Assembly: GCF_002257565.1 (NCBI RefSeq)
Contig: NZ_CP022736.1
Coordinates: 1,612,001-1,676,000 of the forward strand
Length of the DNA: 64,000 bases
Origin: Herbaspirillum sp. meg3
Lineage (GTDB): Bacteria > Pseudomonadota > Gammaproteobacteria > Burkholderiales > Burkholderiaceae_D
Direction of reading: 5' to 3'
The number at the start of each line of letters is the position of its first letter. The stretch's first letter is position 1. Both the position numbers and the translations under genes were made by a program. The notes under the pieces are model-generated. The model did no database searches. It was not told the origin of the DNA and was given only the letters and a program-made list of their open reading frames with translations. Positions 25,843 through 35,363 of the stretch are shown here, piece by piece.

Positions 25843-27138
25843 ATGATCAAGCAAGACCTTTCAAAAGCAGCCGATACGCGGCAGCGTATTTTCGCCATTT
25901 TTGGCGCCTCGTCCGGCAATCTGGTGGAGTGGTTCGACTTTTACGTCTACTCCTTCTGCGCCATTTATTTCGCACCGGCATTTTTCCCCAAGGGCGACAC
26001 CACGACGCAATTGCTCAATACCGCCGGCGTCTTTGCGGCCGGCTTCCTGATGCGTCCTATCGGCGGCTGGCTGTTTGGCCGTATCGCCGACAAGCACGGC
26101 CGTCGCCGTTCGATGATGATTTCCGTATTGATGATGTGCGGCGGTTCGCTGATGATCGCCTTCATGCCGACCTACGCTGCGATTGGCGCCGCAGCGCCTT
26201 TCCTGCTGCTGGTGGCGCGTCTGTTCCAGGGCTTGTCGGTTGGCGGCGAGTACGGCACCAGCGCCACCTACATGAGTGAAGTTGCGCCGAAGAACAATCG
26301 AGGCTTCTTCGCCTCTTTCCAATACGTCACGCTGATCGGCGGCCAGTTGCTGGCGGTGCTGGTATTGGTCGTGATGCAGCAGACACTGAGCAACGAAGAA
26401 CTGCGTGCCTGGGGCTGGCGCGTGCCGTTCGTGCTGGGTGCTGCCGGTGCATTGGTCGCGCTGTATCTGCGCAGCTCGCTGACTGAAACCGCCAGCGACG
26501 AAACCCGCAAGAAGAAAGAAGCCGGCACCTTCGCCGGTTTGTGGAAACACAAGGGCGCGTTCTTCACCGTCGTCGGTTTTACCGCCGGTGGGTCACTGAT
26601 GTTCTATACCTTCACCACCTACATGCAGAAATACCTGGTCAACACTGCCGGGATGAATGCCAAAACCGCCAGCGCCGTCATGACGGGTGCGCTGTTCGTC
26701 TACATGGTGCTGCAACCGCTGTTCGGCGCGCTGTCCGACAGGATCGGCCGTCGCAACATGATGCTGTGCTTCGGCGTGCTTGGAACCTTGTGTACCGTTC
26801 CCATCCTGCATTTGCTGAAAGACGTCACTGATCCCTACGCGGCTTTCGGCCTGGCGATCCTGGCGCTGGCGATCGTCAGCTTCTACACCTCGATCAGCGG
26901 CCTGATCAAGGCGGAAATGTTCCCGCCGGAAGTGCGTGCGCTGTGCGTCGGTCTGTCGTACGCGGTGGGTAATGCGCTGTTCGGCGGCTCGGCTGAATTC
27001 GTCGCACTGTCGTTCAAGGCGGCGGGCATGGAGTCCAGCTTCTACTGGTATGTCTCGATCATGTGTGCGATTGCCTTGTTGATTTCTTTCCGCATGAAGG
27101 ATCCAACCAAGGTCGGCTACCTCAAAGACGAGGACTGA
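25843..27138 (+). CDS. kgtP: MHS-family alpha-ketoglutarate permease
   Basis: 431-residue proton symporter of the metabolite:H+ symporter (MHS) subfamily of MFS; E. coli KgtP has nearly the same length (432). SSGNLVEWFDFYVYSF at the start, GRIADKHGRRRSMM between TM2 and TM3, and LFQGLSVGGEYGTSATYMSE are characteristic. Twelve hydrophobic helices. CGGAGATAACG precedes the ATG. Upstream sigma-54 promoter plus downstream dctB/dctD-like genes indicate C4/C5-dicarboxylate-responsive uptake. Confidence 0.9.
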   Translation: MIKQDLSKAADTRQRIFAIFGASSGNLVEWFDFYVYSFCAIYFAPAFFPKGDTTTQLLNTAGVFAAGFLMRPIGGWLFGRIADKHGRRRSMMISVLMMCGGSLMIAFMPTYAAIGAAAPFLLLVARLFQGLSVGGEYGTSATYMSEVAPKNNRGFFASFQYVTLIGGQLLAVLVLVVMQQTLSNEELRAWGWRVPFVLGAAGALVALYLRSSLTETASDETRKKKEAGTFAGLWKHKGAFFTVVGFTAGGSLMFYTFTTYMQKYLVNTAGMNAKTASAVMTGALFVYMVLQPLFGALSDRIGRRNMMLCFGVLGTLCTVPILHLLKDVTDPYAAFGLAILALAIVSFYTSISGLIKAEMFPPEVRALCVGLSYAVGNALFGGSAEFVALSFKAAGMESSFYWYVSIMCAIALLISFRMKDPTKVGYLKDED

Positions 27139-27284
27139 TGTTTCTGCGGGGACGCATCTCCAGCCGGGTTGTCCGGTTGCGATTCATCCGGCTGTGATTC
27201 GGTGGAGGCGAGTATCATGCGGGCACTGTTGCTGCGCTTTTACTCTTACCATCATTTTATTCAGACCGGATCGATTTGCCTGCC

Positions 27285-29102
27285 ATGACTTCCCGCAAGA
27301 CTCCGATATTGATCACCGTCGTCGCGCTGTGCGCGGTGGCGGTTTTTTTTGCGACCTATTTTATCGCTGCAGGCAAGGCGCGCAATGACTTGCGTGCCGC
27401 CGGTCAGCGCCAGCTGCAGATCGTCGCGCTGGACTTGCAGTCGATACTCGACAAGTTCGAGACCATGCCCTTTGCGCTCGGTGCTCTGGCTGATGTCGAT
27501 CAGGTGCTGCATCATCCCGACGACGCTGAAGCTGTCGCGCGTCTTAATCAAACCTTGCAATCGATCCAGCGCCAGTCGCGCGTGCTGGCGATTTACATGA
27601 TGGACGACAAGGGCATGACCCTGGCGGCCAGCAACTGGAACGAAGAGACCAGCTTTGTCGGCCGCGATTTCGGCTTCCGGCCTTACTTCAGCGAAGCGCT
27701 GGCCGGCCGCTTCGGCCGCTTTTACGGCATCGGCAATGTGTCGAGCGAGCCAGGCTATTTCATGGCGCAGCCGATTTATCCGGCGGGTGTGCCGCGCGGT
27801 CAGGGCGCGCCCATCGGCGTCATGACCGTCAAAGTCGATTTGTCCGAATTCGAACATACCTGGCGCAGCAGCGATGATCCGATCACGCTGGTGGATGGCA
27901 GTGGGGTGGTGTTCCTGAGTAATCGTCCCCTGTGGAAATATCACAGCCTGCGCCCGCTCGATAGCCGCAGACAGCAAGAACTGGCCGGCACGCATCAGTA
28001 CGCCGACCAGCCGATCACCTCGGTGGGCTCCCTGCACAGGGAGCAGCGGCGCGGTTTCGGCGAGCACATCATGCAGGCCATCCCCAGGCAAGGATGGCAA
28101 CTGATGCTGTTTCCCTCGCAGGCACGCGTCGCTCGCGTAGCCATGTTGTGGGCAATGTGGGTGGCGCTGGTGATGGCGATTGCGGCGATTTCCTTATGGG
28201 CGCTCTATCAGCGCAGACGGCGTTTGCAAGAACGGCTGGAGTCGCGCGATGCCTTGCGCCGCGCCGCGCAGGAGCTGGACGCCACCATCGCCGTGCGCAC
28301 CCAGGAACTGCGCGTTGCCAATCAGGCACTTGAAGGCCGTTACGCCAAGCTGCAGCAGACCGAAAGCCTGTTGCGTTCCACCCAGAACGAACTGGTGCAG
28401 GCCGGTAAGCTCGCGATGCTGGGCCAGATGGCCGCAGGCATGACGCATGAGCTGAACCAGCCGCTGGCCGCTATTCGCGCCTTTGCCGACAACGCCGTGC
28501 AGTTCATGCGGCGCGGCCAGTTGCCGCAGGTTGAAGAAAACCTCGAACATATCAGCAGCGCCAGCGCCCACATGGGCAAGATCATCGGTCAGCTCAAAGG
28601 TTTTGCGCGCAAGAGCGGCGACGCCATCGCTGTGGTGGATTTGCCGCAGACGGTGGAAGCCGCCGTGCTGTTGCTGCGCAATGAATTTCAGCAGCAGGCG
28701 GTTGCCATTGAGATCGACGTGCGTCATCCGGTGCAAGTCATGGGGGATGCCGTACGCACCGAGCAGGTGCTGATCAATCTGCTGCGCAATGCCATTGATG
28801 CCGTCGATTCGGTGGAGCTGGTGGCCGACAAGCGTGTGACGGTGATTCTTGATCGCGAAGGTATAGGTGCGGGCGCCGAGGTCGTGATTCGTATCCGCGA
28901 CACCGGACCGGGTATCCCCGACGAGGTCGTGCCGCATCTGTTTGAGCCTTTCTTCACCACCAAGTCGACCGGCAAAGGTCTGGGCCTCGGACTGGCGATT
29001 TCTTCATCTATCGTGCAGGCGATGAACGGCCAGCTGTCGGCGCATAATCTTCCGGAAGGCGGCGCCGAGTTTATGGTGCGCTTGCCTGACATCTCAGAGT
29101 AA
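27285..29102 (+). CDS. dctB: DctB-type sensor histidine kinase
   Basis: 605-residue membrane kinase. TM1 at about 10-30, periplasmic double-Cache-type sensor (FETMPFALGALADVDQVL, SFVGRDFGFRPYFSEAL, GYFMAQPIY), TM2 at about 285-305, coiled coil, HisKA with phospho-acceptor His in GMTHELNQPLAAIRAF, and HATPase_c with NLLRNAIDAVDS, DTGPGIP and FEPFFTTKSTGKGLGLGLAI. This order matches DctB. ATG at 27285 preferred over the TTG three codons earlier. Likely senses extracellular dicarboxylate for control of kgtP via the next gene. Confidence 0.9.
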   Translation: MTSRKTPILITVVALCAVAVFFATYFIAAGKARNDLRAAGQRQLQIVALDLQSILDKFETMPFALGALADVDQVLHHPDDAEAVARLNQTLQSIQRQSRVLAIYMMDDKGMTLAASNWNEETSFVGRDFGFRPYFSEALAGRFGRFYGIGNVSSEPGYFMAQPIYPAGVPRGQGAPIGVMTVKVDLSEFEHTWRSSDDPITLVDGSGVVFLSNRPLWKYHSLRPLDSRRQQELAGTHQYADQPITSVGSLHREQRRGFGEHIMQAIPRQGWQLMLFPSQARVARVAMLWAMWVALVMAIAAISLWALYQRRRRLQERLESRDALRRAAQELDATIAVRTQELRVANQALEGRYAKLQQTESLLRSTQNELVQAGKLAMLGQMAAGMTHELNQPLAAIRAFADNAVQFMRRGQLPQVEENLEHISSASAHMGKIIGQLKGFARKSGDAIAVVDLPQTVEAAVLLLRNEFQQQAVAIEIDVRHPVQVMGDAVRTEQVLINLLRNAIDAVDSVELVADKRVTVILDREGIGAGAEVVIRIRDTGPGIPDEVVPHLFEPFFTTKSTGKGLGLGLAISSSIVQAMNGQLSAHNLPEGGAEFMVRLPDISE

Positions 29103-29162
29103 GAGAGAGTAAGAGGGAGTAAGAGCAAGTGAGAACGAGCGAAAAATAAGCGAGAACGGATA

Positions 29163-30500
29163 ATGAACAAACAATCACCGGCGCCGGCCGCGCTGGCAAT
29201 ACTGATCGAGGACGAGCAAAGCGTACGCAAGGCGACGACCCAGACGCTGGAGTTGGGCGGCTTTTCCGTACAGGCTTGCGCCGACGCCGAACAAGCCTTG
29301 CCGCTGTTGCATGCGGGATTTGCCGGCATCGTCGTCACCGATGTGCGGCTGCCGGGCCGTTCCGGTTTGGAGGTGCTGGACCACGTCGTCGCTGCGGATG
29401 CCGATCTGCCGGTGATCGTGGTGACCGGCCACGGCGACGTCGGCATGGCGGTCGAGGCGATGCGCGCCGGCGCCTACGATTTCATTGAGAAACCCTTTGC
29501 TGCCGAACGTCTGGTGGAGACCGCAAAACGCGCGCAGGAAAAGCGCAATCTGGTTCTCGAAAATCGCCGTCTCAAAGAGGCCTGGCAAGCCGATCCCGAT
29601 ACACCGCCGCTGGTCGGGCAGTCTGCCGCCATGGAGCGCGTGCGTACGCTGATCCGCAGCGTCGGCCCGACCGCCGTGGATATCCTCATCAACGGCCAGA
29701 CGGGCACCGGCAAGGAAGTCGTGGCGCGCCAGTTACATGCCGCCAGCGAGCGCAAGGGGCCGTTCGTCGCGATCAACTGCGGTGCATTGCCGGAGAGTGT
29801 GTTCGAAAGCGAAATCTTTGGTCATGAGGCGGGTGCGTTTACCGGTGCACAAAAGCGCCGCATCGGCAAACTCGAATATGCCAACGGCGGCACGCTCTTT
29901 CTCGATGAGATCGAAAGCATGCCCATGACTTTGCAGGTCAAGTTGCTGCGCGTACTGCAGGAGCGCCGGCTGGAACGTTTGGGCGGGAACGAATCGGTCA
30001 TCATCGATTGCCGTGTGGTTGCCGCCAGCAAGGCGGACTTGCTGCAATTGAGCGGGCAGGGCGCGTTTCGCGAAGACTTGTATTACCGCATCGGTGTGGT
30101 CAGTATCGACCTGCCGCGCCTGCGCGAGCGGCGTGACGATATCCCCCTGCTGCTGGCGCACTTCATCCATGCTGCAGCGATCCGCTACGGTCGCGAAGCG
30201 CCTGCATGGACGGCTGCGCAGATGGCGCAATGGCAGCAGCGCGACTGGCTGGGAAATGTACGTGAGCTGCGCAATTTTGCCGATCGATGGGTGTTGGGCG
30301 TGGCCGATGGTGTCATTCCTGATGCCTCAGTGAGTGGAGTGGCGTTGCCGCAGCAGCTCGACGTCTATGAACGCAGTCTGATCGAGGCGGCACTCACAAC
30401 CGCGGATGGCAACGTCGCGCTGGCGGCGGAGCAGTTGGGTATTCCCAAAAAGACGCTTTATGACAAGATCAAGAAATACGATCTGGCGACCACACGCTGA
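29163..30500 (+). CDS. dctD: DctD-type sigma-54-dependent response regulator
   Basis: 445-residue NtrC-family activator. Receiver domain with phospho-acceptor Asp in GIVVTDVRLPGRSG and Lys in EKPF; AAA+ domain with Walker A GQTGTGKEVVARQLH, the sigma-54-contacting loop GAFTGA, Walker B GGTLFLDEIES; C-terminal Fis-type HTH (LAAEQLGIPKKTLYDKIKKY). Sixty bp after dctB, so cotranscribed. Expected to bind the palindromic site at 25421-25461 and open the sigma-54 promoter of kgtP. Confidence 0.92.
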   Translation: MNKQSPAPAALAILIEDEQSVRKATTQTLELGGFSVQACADAEQALPLLHAGFAGIVVTDVRLPGRSGLEVLDHVVAADADLPVIVVTGHGDVGMAVEAMRAGAYDFIEKPFAAERLVETAKRAQEKRNLVLENRRLKEAWQADPDTPPLVGQSAAMERVRTLIRSVGPTAVDILINGQTGTGKEVVARQLHAASERKGPFVAINCGALPESVFESEIFGHEAGAFTGAQKRRIGKLEYANGGTLFLDEIESMPMTLQVKLLRVLQERRLERLGGNESVIIDCRVVAASKADLLQLSGQGAFREDLYYRIGVVSIDLPRLRERRDDIPLLLAHFIHAAAIRYGREAPAWTAAQMAQWQQRDWLGNVRELRNFADRWVLGVADGVIPDASVSGVALPQQLDVYERSLIEAALTTADGNVALAAEQLGIPKKTLYDKIKKYDLATTR

Positions 30501-30692
30501 TCTGTTGTGTGAGTGGCGCAGGGTGTAAGGGAGCATGGGTGGCATAAGCGGCTGTTCGCGCTATATTTAACGTATGCCCTTTGTTTTTGACAGGGGCTGG
30601 GTTAGACTTTTGGCCTAGGGAAATATCGGGTGCGATTTCAAGCTGCGTTATCACCGCCAAACAGCATCGGATCCGTCAATTTGGGGAATGTC

Positions 30693-30836
30693 ATGAAGCG
30701 CTTTATCGCCTTGTCGCTGGCCGCCTGCATCGCTTTTATCCTGTGTGCCTGCGAACGAACAGAATTCGAAAAAAAATCCGAGCGTGACGCTGATGCACGC
30801 CGCGCCGTGAATACCAAGCCAAAACCACAGTACTGA
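30693..30836 (+). CDS. Small lipoprotein (47 aa)
   Basis: MKRFIALSLAACIAFILCAC is a lipoprotein signal with lipobox ending in Cys (ILCAC). The mature part is a short charged tail (ERTEFEKKSERDADARR). GGGGAATGTC precedes the ATG. Entericidin-like size but not clearly the same family. Confidence 0.6.
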   Translation: MKRFIALSLAACIAFILCACERTEFEKKSERDADARRAVNTKPKPQY

Positions 30837-30875
30837 TGTGTGCTGAGTCCGCTTCTTCTGCGACTCAATAGCGAC

Positions 30876-31331
30876 TCAGTAGCGCTGGGGCCAGGATTTC
30901 GGTGTCTTGTACGTGTGGCTGACCACGATGCGTGTGGCCGCAATCAGGCCGCTCAGCCCCAGCACCAGTTGCGTCAGGGTGTCGCCAGGCAAGCCCCACA
31001 CCGATGACCCCGGCGCCGCGACACCTGTTGCGGCCGTGATCACCGGCGCTACCCATTCAGCCTCTTCGGTGACATCCAGCAGAATGTCGCCTTCCGATGT
31101 TGTGTGCATATAGACTTCGCCGCCCAGTTCCAGGCAAAAGCAGATGCCGTAACCCTTCGTGTTGTCCTTCTTGACAGCCTGTTGCAAATCCCGGTTGTAG
31201 TTGTCTATCCACGCTTCCACGTCATAGGTGGTCGTGAGAACAATCCACGGGCGGGTGGGCTGGACGTCAACTCGGCCTTGCTCCAGATCCTGCTCTGGAT
31301 TTTGTGGAAGATCTTGCTCTGGATCGTGCAT
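30876..31331 (-). CDS. Hypothetical protein with C-terminal membrane helix (151 aa)
   Basis: Acidic Gln/Glu/Pro-rich N-terminus (DPEQDLPQNPEQD), then an alpha/beta region (RPWIVLTTTYDVEAWIDNYN, GICFCLELGGEVYMHTT) and a hydrophobic helix near the C-terminus (LTQLVLGLSGLIAATRIVV). I do not recognise a family. Tail-anchored topology is plausible. Confidence 0.55.
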   Translation of the reverse strand: MHDPEQDLPQNPEQDLEQGRVDVQPTRPWIVLTTTYDVEAWIDNYNRDLQQAVKKDNTKGYGICFCLELGGEVYMHTTSEGDILLDVTEEAEWVAPVITAATGVAAPGSSVWGLPGDTLTQLVLGLSGLIAATRIVVSHTYKTPKSWPQRY

Positions 31332-31603
31332 GTGATTAGTTCTTGGTTGTTATTGCTTGTGCTTGCTTGTGCTTACTTATGTCTACTTGCAACAATGGCT
31401 CCCCTTCGGAGACCTGCATTATCGGCTCTTTTGCATGCGGCGGCACCGTGAAGACGTGTCTTGCGGATGAAGTTTGCGTTTGTTGTTATTGATGCAATGG
31501 ATGACGCCGGTCTGCCGGATTTGAAATCCGCAGGTAAGATGCTGACGGAATCCGACATCATGATCCGTCACGCTCCGTCATTCACCTCCAGAAGAAAGCG
31601 ACC

Positions 31604-32638
31604 ATGAAGCACACTGCCGTCAGCCGTCACGCGACTGTTTTTCTGCGACTCATTCTGTGCTTGCTATTGTTTGTCGCCGCGTCGGCATGGCGATCACCAG
31701 CGTACGCCCAGCAAAAGATCACTTTCCCCTCGGCGGAATACGCCAACAAATTCGAGATGGCCAGGAAGCCGGGCAAGCCCATTGAAATCGTTGGCTATCT
31801 CTCGCTACCCACGATCCCTGTCAGTGGCAAAATCCCGGTCGTGATCATCGCCCACGGCAGCGCCGGGATTGAAGCTAAGGACACCGCATTCTGGGCACCG
31901 TATTTCAACAAGCTGGGCTTTGCCAGCTTCGTTGTGGATTCATTTACGCCGCGTGGCGTGAAGAGTACGGTCGATGACCAGGCGCTGGTGAGCAATGCGG
32001 CGGACACCGCAGATGCATTTTTCGCGTTGAAATTTATTGCGGCGGATCCGCGTTTCGACGCCAACAGAGTCGGCATCATCGGCTTCAGCCGCGGCGGCCT
32101 GGCTGCCAATGAAACGTCGACTAAAACTTTCCGCGACAATGTTCTGCGTGCGGACAAAAATCTGCAATTTGCTTTCCATATTCCTGTCTACGCAGGATGC
32201 CAGAATTCGCGTTATCGCAAGAATGGCAGCTTTGATCGCACCGGTGCGCCGATGCTGTTTTTGATGGGCAGCAAGGACGACTACACACCGGCCGGGTTCT
32301 GTCTCGATCAGATCAAAGGCATGCAACAAGAGTATCCGGACGTGATCGACTATCGTGTCTATGAAGGCGCCAACCACAGCTTCGATAACAATCAAGGCGC
32401 GCATTATCTGCCGACGGGCACGTCAACACGGGACTGCCCGATGGTGGAAACCGACATCCCCTCCTGGGCCAGATCTATCGTCCCGACCGGCCAACGCCTC
32501 TCGCTCGCGGAAGAAAATCAGATGTACAAAGATTGCGTGAAGCGAGGCGTGACGGTCGGATCCTACGACAGTAAATACCGCAACATGGCTGCAAAAGATA
32601 TCGAGGATTTCCTGCGCAAGATCAAGATGATCGACTGA
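31604..32638 (+). CDS. Secreted dienelactone-hydrolase-family alpha/beta hydrolase
   Basis: 344-residue protein with an N-terminal signal peptide ending near AYAQQ. The hydrolase core has VVIIAHGSAGIEAKD (oxyanion region) and the nucleophile elbow GFSRGG at about 165-170; Asp in MGSKDDYTPAG and His in GANHSFDNN complete the triad. Similar proteins are annotated as dienelactone hydrolases, but the natural ester is unknown; periplasmic location argues against a chloroaromatic pathway role. Confidence 0.85.
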   Translation: MKHTAVSRHATVFLRLILCLLLFVAASAWRSPAYAQQKITFPSAEYANKFEMARKPGKPIEIVGYLSLPTIPVSGKIPVVIIAHGSAGIEAKDTAFWAPYFNKLGFASFVVDSFTPRGVKSTVDDQALVSNAADTADAFFALKFIAADPRFDANRVGIIGFSRGGLAANETSTKTFRDNVLRADKNLQFAFHIPVYAGCQNSRYRKNGSFDRTGAPMLFLMGSKDDYTPAGFCLDQIKGMQQEYPDVIDYRVYEGANHSFDNNQGAHYLPTGTSTRDCPMVETDIPSWARSIVPTGQRLSLAEENQMYKDCVKRGVTVGSYDSKYRNMAAKDIEDFLRKIKMID

Positions 32639-32661
32639 TCATGAAATATCATCAACAATCG

Positions 32662-33270
32662 TCAATGAAAGACCGCTTCACGTTGTAACGCGGCCTGCAC
32701 CGAGGGGCGGACGCGAATGCGCGCCAGATAAGCCGCGATACCCGGCCAGCCACTGAGATCAATCGCAAAGAAGCGAGTCCATTGCAGCACCGTGAAAAGA
32801 TAAGCATCCGCTACGGTGAAGGCATCCCCCAGCAGATAGTCGTGTCGCTGCAGCGTGTTCTCGATCTGGTCAAAACGTTTATTCAGTTTGGCTTTAAATA
32901 CTTGTTTCACTTCTTCCGGAATTTCGACATTGAAGAGTGGACTCAGGCCAGCGTGTATCTCGCTGGTGATGAAATTCAGCATCTCCTGCAAGCGCACGCG
33001 TTCCCATGAGCCATTGATCGGTGCCAGTCCCGCTTCGGGTTTCAAGTCCGCGAGGTATTGCAGGATGGCGACGCCTTCGGTCAGTACTTCGCCATTGGTC
33101 AGCTGCAGCGCTGCGACGTATCCCTTCGGATTGATCGTCAAGAAATCCTCGCCGTCCGAGGTCTGTTTGGTCTGGTTATTGACCTTGACCAGATCGAAAG
33201 GCAAGCCGAGTTCATGCAAGACAATGTGCGGTGAAAAAGAGCAGGTTTCAGGTGCAAAATAAAGTTTCAT
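32662..33270 (-). CDS. gstA: Glutathione S-transferase (GstA-like)
   Basis: 202-residue beta-class GST. N-terminal thioredoxin-like domain MKLYFAPETCSFSPHIVLHE carries the beta-class Cys10 (ETCS) and the downstream NPKGYVAAL, VLTEGVAILQYLAD cis-Pro and glutathione-binding blocks; the C-terminal helical domain has the folding motif GDAFTVADAYLF. The start MKLYF is favoured over MKPI four codons earlier by alignment with GstA. Divergent from an HxlR regulator. Confidence 0.9.
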   Translation of the reverse strand: MKLYFAPETCSFSPHIVLHELGLPFDLVKVNNQTKQTSDGEDFLTINPKGYVAALQLTNGEVLTEGVAILQYLADLKPEAGLAPINGSWERVRLQEMLNFITSEIHAGLSPLFNVEIPEEVKQVFKAKLNKRFDQIENTLQRHDYLLGDAFTVADAYLFTVLQWTRFFAIDLSGWPGIAAYLARIRVRPSVQAALQREAVFH

Positions 33271-33422
33271 GATGGGCTTCATACGTCTCTATGGTGACAA
33301 GGAGAGGTATTATCTCGATGGTAGTTACCGTTGTATAGAAGGCAGTTTTTTGTGGTGTAGGTACAAAAACTATACCGCTGTATTGTTTGATCGCCGCTGT
33401 TTGATGGCATTGGGGAAAGCGC

Positions 33423-33863
33423 ATGAAAGAGAACGTATCCGGCTGCCCGGTTGAAGAAGCGATGAGTCTTGTCGGCGGTCGCTGGCGCATGTTGATTGCG
33501 CACTTCCTGCTTGACGGTCCGAAGCGATTCAATCAATTGCGCAGGGATATTCCCAATATCTCGCAGCGCATGCTCACACTGGAGTTGCGGGCCTTGGAGG
33601 AAACCGGAATGGTCTTGCGCACCGTCTACCCGGAGGTGCCGGTGCGCGTGGAATATGCACTGACCGGTGATGGAGAGCGACTCAAGCCCTTGCTCGAGAT
33701 GCTGCATACCTTCGGTCGCTGGCTCAAGGCCCGGCCGCCGCGAGAAGAGAGCGAGCAGGACGCAGAAAGCGACGGCGCGGCGCGCAAGGGCATGACCACG
33801 ATACGGATACAAAAAATGACTAAGGGTACGGCCAAAAATATGAGAAAGGAAACCGCAAAGTAA
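33423..33863 (+). CDS. HxlR-family transcriptional regulator
   Basis: 146-residue winged-helix regulator: SGCPVEEAMSLVGGRWRMLIAHFLLDGPKRFNQLRRDIPNISQRMLTLELRALEETGMV is an HxlR HTH with the N-terminal Cys (position 8) used for redox or aldehyde sensing in some relatives. The C-terminus is a basic, low-complexity tail. Divergent from the GST gene and thus its probable regulator. Confidence 0.9.
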   Translation: MKENVSGCPVEEAMSLVGGRWRMLIAHFLLDGPKRFNQLRRDIPNISQRMLTLELRALEETGMVLRTVYPEVPVRVEYALTGDGERLKPLLEMLHTFGRWLKARPPREESEQDAESDGAARKGMTTIRIQKMTKGTAKNMRKETAK

Positions 33864-33892
33864 GCGGTTTTTTCAGCTGTACCAGCGAGGCG

Positions 33893-34552
33893 TCAAGCCC
33901 GACGCTGCAGCTTGTACACCACCGTATCCAGCCGGCTTACGCCGCGTTCCAGGAACTTCGGTTCCTTGTCCAGAATATCGCGCCGGTCGATGATGGACGC
34001 GTCGGAGTGCGCAGAATAGATCGATTGCACTTCCGCGTCCTGCACCGAGAAAGGCGGACCATCCATCTGATCCTGCGGATAATCGAGCGTGATCAGGATG
34101 CCGCGATAATCATCCGCCAACTGGCCGTAGACGTGCTGCGCATACTGGGCACGCATGGCTGTTGGCAAGGCCACCAGCGCAGCGCGGTCGTACACGCCGG
34201 AACAGGTCGACAAGATCGCCGCATCGAGCTTGAAGATATCGCCGCAGATGATTTCAATGTTACCGGTGACGTAGTGACTGCCGTATGCAGAATCATGGAT
34301 AGCCGGCTGCAGATTGTTCTCACTGAAAAACTGTTCCACCGCCAGTTGAGACAACTCGGCTCCCAACACGTGATGTCCTTGTTCCGCCAGCCACAGCATA
34401 TCCAGCGACTTGCCCGCCAGTGGCACGAGGACGCGGCTGTCTTTCGGCAGGCCAAGCGTGGGCCAATATTTCTGCAGCAGCGGCGTCACACGCGTTTGAT
34501 GAAAATGCGTACGCCCGTCGCGCCAGCGCTCCAGCCAGAATTCTGCTTCCAT
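33893..34552 (-). CDS. tpm: Thiopurine S-methyltransferase family protein
   Basis: 219-residue SAM-dependent methyltransferase. MEAEFWLERWRDGRTHFHQ is the diagnostic TPMT N-terminus; VLVPLAGKSLDMLWLAEQGHHVLGAELS forms the SAM site and GVYDRAALVALP the catalytic block. Bacterial homologues methylate thiopurines and also detoxify selenite/tellurite. Length equals the E. coli/Pseudomonas enzyme, so the start at 34552 is secure and the longer frame is rejected. Confidence 0.92.
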   Translation of the reverse strand: MEAEFWLERWRDGRTHFHQTRVTPLLQKYWPTLGLPKDSRVLVPLAGKSLDMLWLAEQGHHVLGAELSQLAVEQFFSENNLQPAIHDSAYGSHYVTGNIEIICGDIFKLDAAILSTCSGVYDRAALVALPTAMRAQYAQHVYGQLADDYRGILITLDYPQDQMDGPPFSVQDAEVQSIYSAHSDASIIDRRDILDKEPKFLERGVSRLDTVVYKLQRRA

Positions 34553-34685
34553 GGTGTTGTCCCGTTGAATTGTTGAGTGCAAAGGTGATGCGTATTGTAC
34601 CGCCGGCGATGCGCAAGCCATGATGCAGAGAAGCAAGAGGGCGTGCTCTTTCATGTTAGGATTCTGCGATCTCATGGAGGAACAA

Positions 34686-34961
34686 ATGGAAACACCAGAA
34701 ACGTCGGCAACACCAGAAACTCCCGCAGCACCAGACGCATGGGCGGAACAAGCCAGTGAGCTAATGGCAAAGATCGAGATCTTGCTAGAGGTGCAGCTTG
34801 GCGAATATGAGTTGCTCAATTCGAAGCTGGAGGAATGGAAAAAGAATCCAGGTCAGGAGTGGCTGACCATGGCCGACTACGAACCATGGCAAAACGCGCT
34901 CAAGGCGCTTGAAGAAGCGCAGCGCGAGTTTGATGCGCATATCGCGACGCGTGCGGCATAA
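34686..34961 (+). CDS. Hypothetical helical protein (91 aa)
   Basis: GGAGGAACAA immediately precedes the ATG at 34686, which sets the start. Pro/Thr-rich N-terminus (METPETSATPETPAAPDA), then two predicted helices rich in Glu and Leu (LMAKIEILLEVQLGEYELLNSKLEEW; WQNALKALEEAQREFDAH). No family recognised. It is the last backbone gene before the mobile element. Confidence 0.55.
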   Translation: METPETSATPETPAAPDAWAEQASELMAKIEILLEVQLGEYELLNSKLEEWKKNPGQEWLTMADYEPWQNALKALEEAQREFDAHIATRAA

Positions 34962-35137
34962 CTGCATGATTTGAAGGCATGGCCGCCGGTGTCTTGTCTC
35001 GATGCGGTCATGCTGCAGTTCAAAAGTACGGATACAAATTCACTGCTGAGAAAACGTACGCACTCCGATACGTACCTGAGAGAATTCCGAGCAGGAATCC
35101 CGGCTACCTTCCTCATCTTTAATTTCATCGCACAAAA

Positions 35138-35178
35138 AGAAAAGGACCTGAATCTTTCGATTCAAGTCCTTTGTATTC
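35138..35178 (-). terminator. Original tRNA-Lys terminator, left of the element
   Basis: Stem AAAGGACcTGAATC / GATTCAaGTCCTTT, followed on the minus strand by T5CT5. It immediately follows the partial tRNA-Lys end, so it was the terminator of tRNA-Lys before integration. Confidence 0.8.
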
Positions 35179-35179
35179 T

Positions 35180-35227
35180 TTGGTGGGGCGTGAGTGGCTC
35201 GAACACTCGACCTACGGATTAAGAGTC
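35180..35227. repeat. Left attachment site (48-bp direct repeat, tRNA-Lys 3' fragment)
   Basis: Identical to 50263-50310. It contains the 3' part of tRNA-Lys from the CCA end through the T arm to the anticodon loop (ATTAAGAGTC region); the 5' half is missing here. This is the left end of the mobile element. Confidence 0.92.
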
Positions 35228-35363
35228 GATTTTGCACACCAATGACCAGTTATAACTACTTAAGATCATCTACGGTAGGCCCTAGTTTACGCTGCTTAAG
35301 GAAAGTTAACAATACTTATATCTTCGACTCATCATGTGCCAAAAATGTGACAGCGTTCCGCAC

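Noticed and set aside
29102..29162. AGTAAGAG-like near-repeats between dctB and dctD
   Set aside because: Short purine-rich degenerate repeats (about 8-nt units) in an intergenic spacer, probably slippage; no structure or function suggested.
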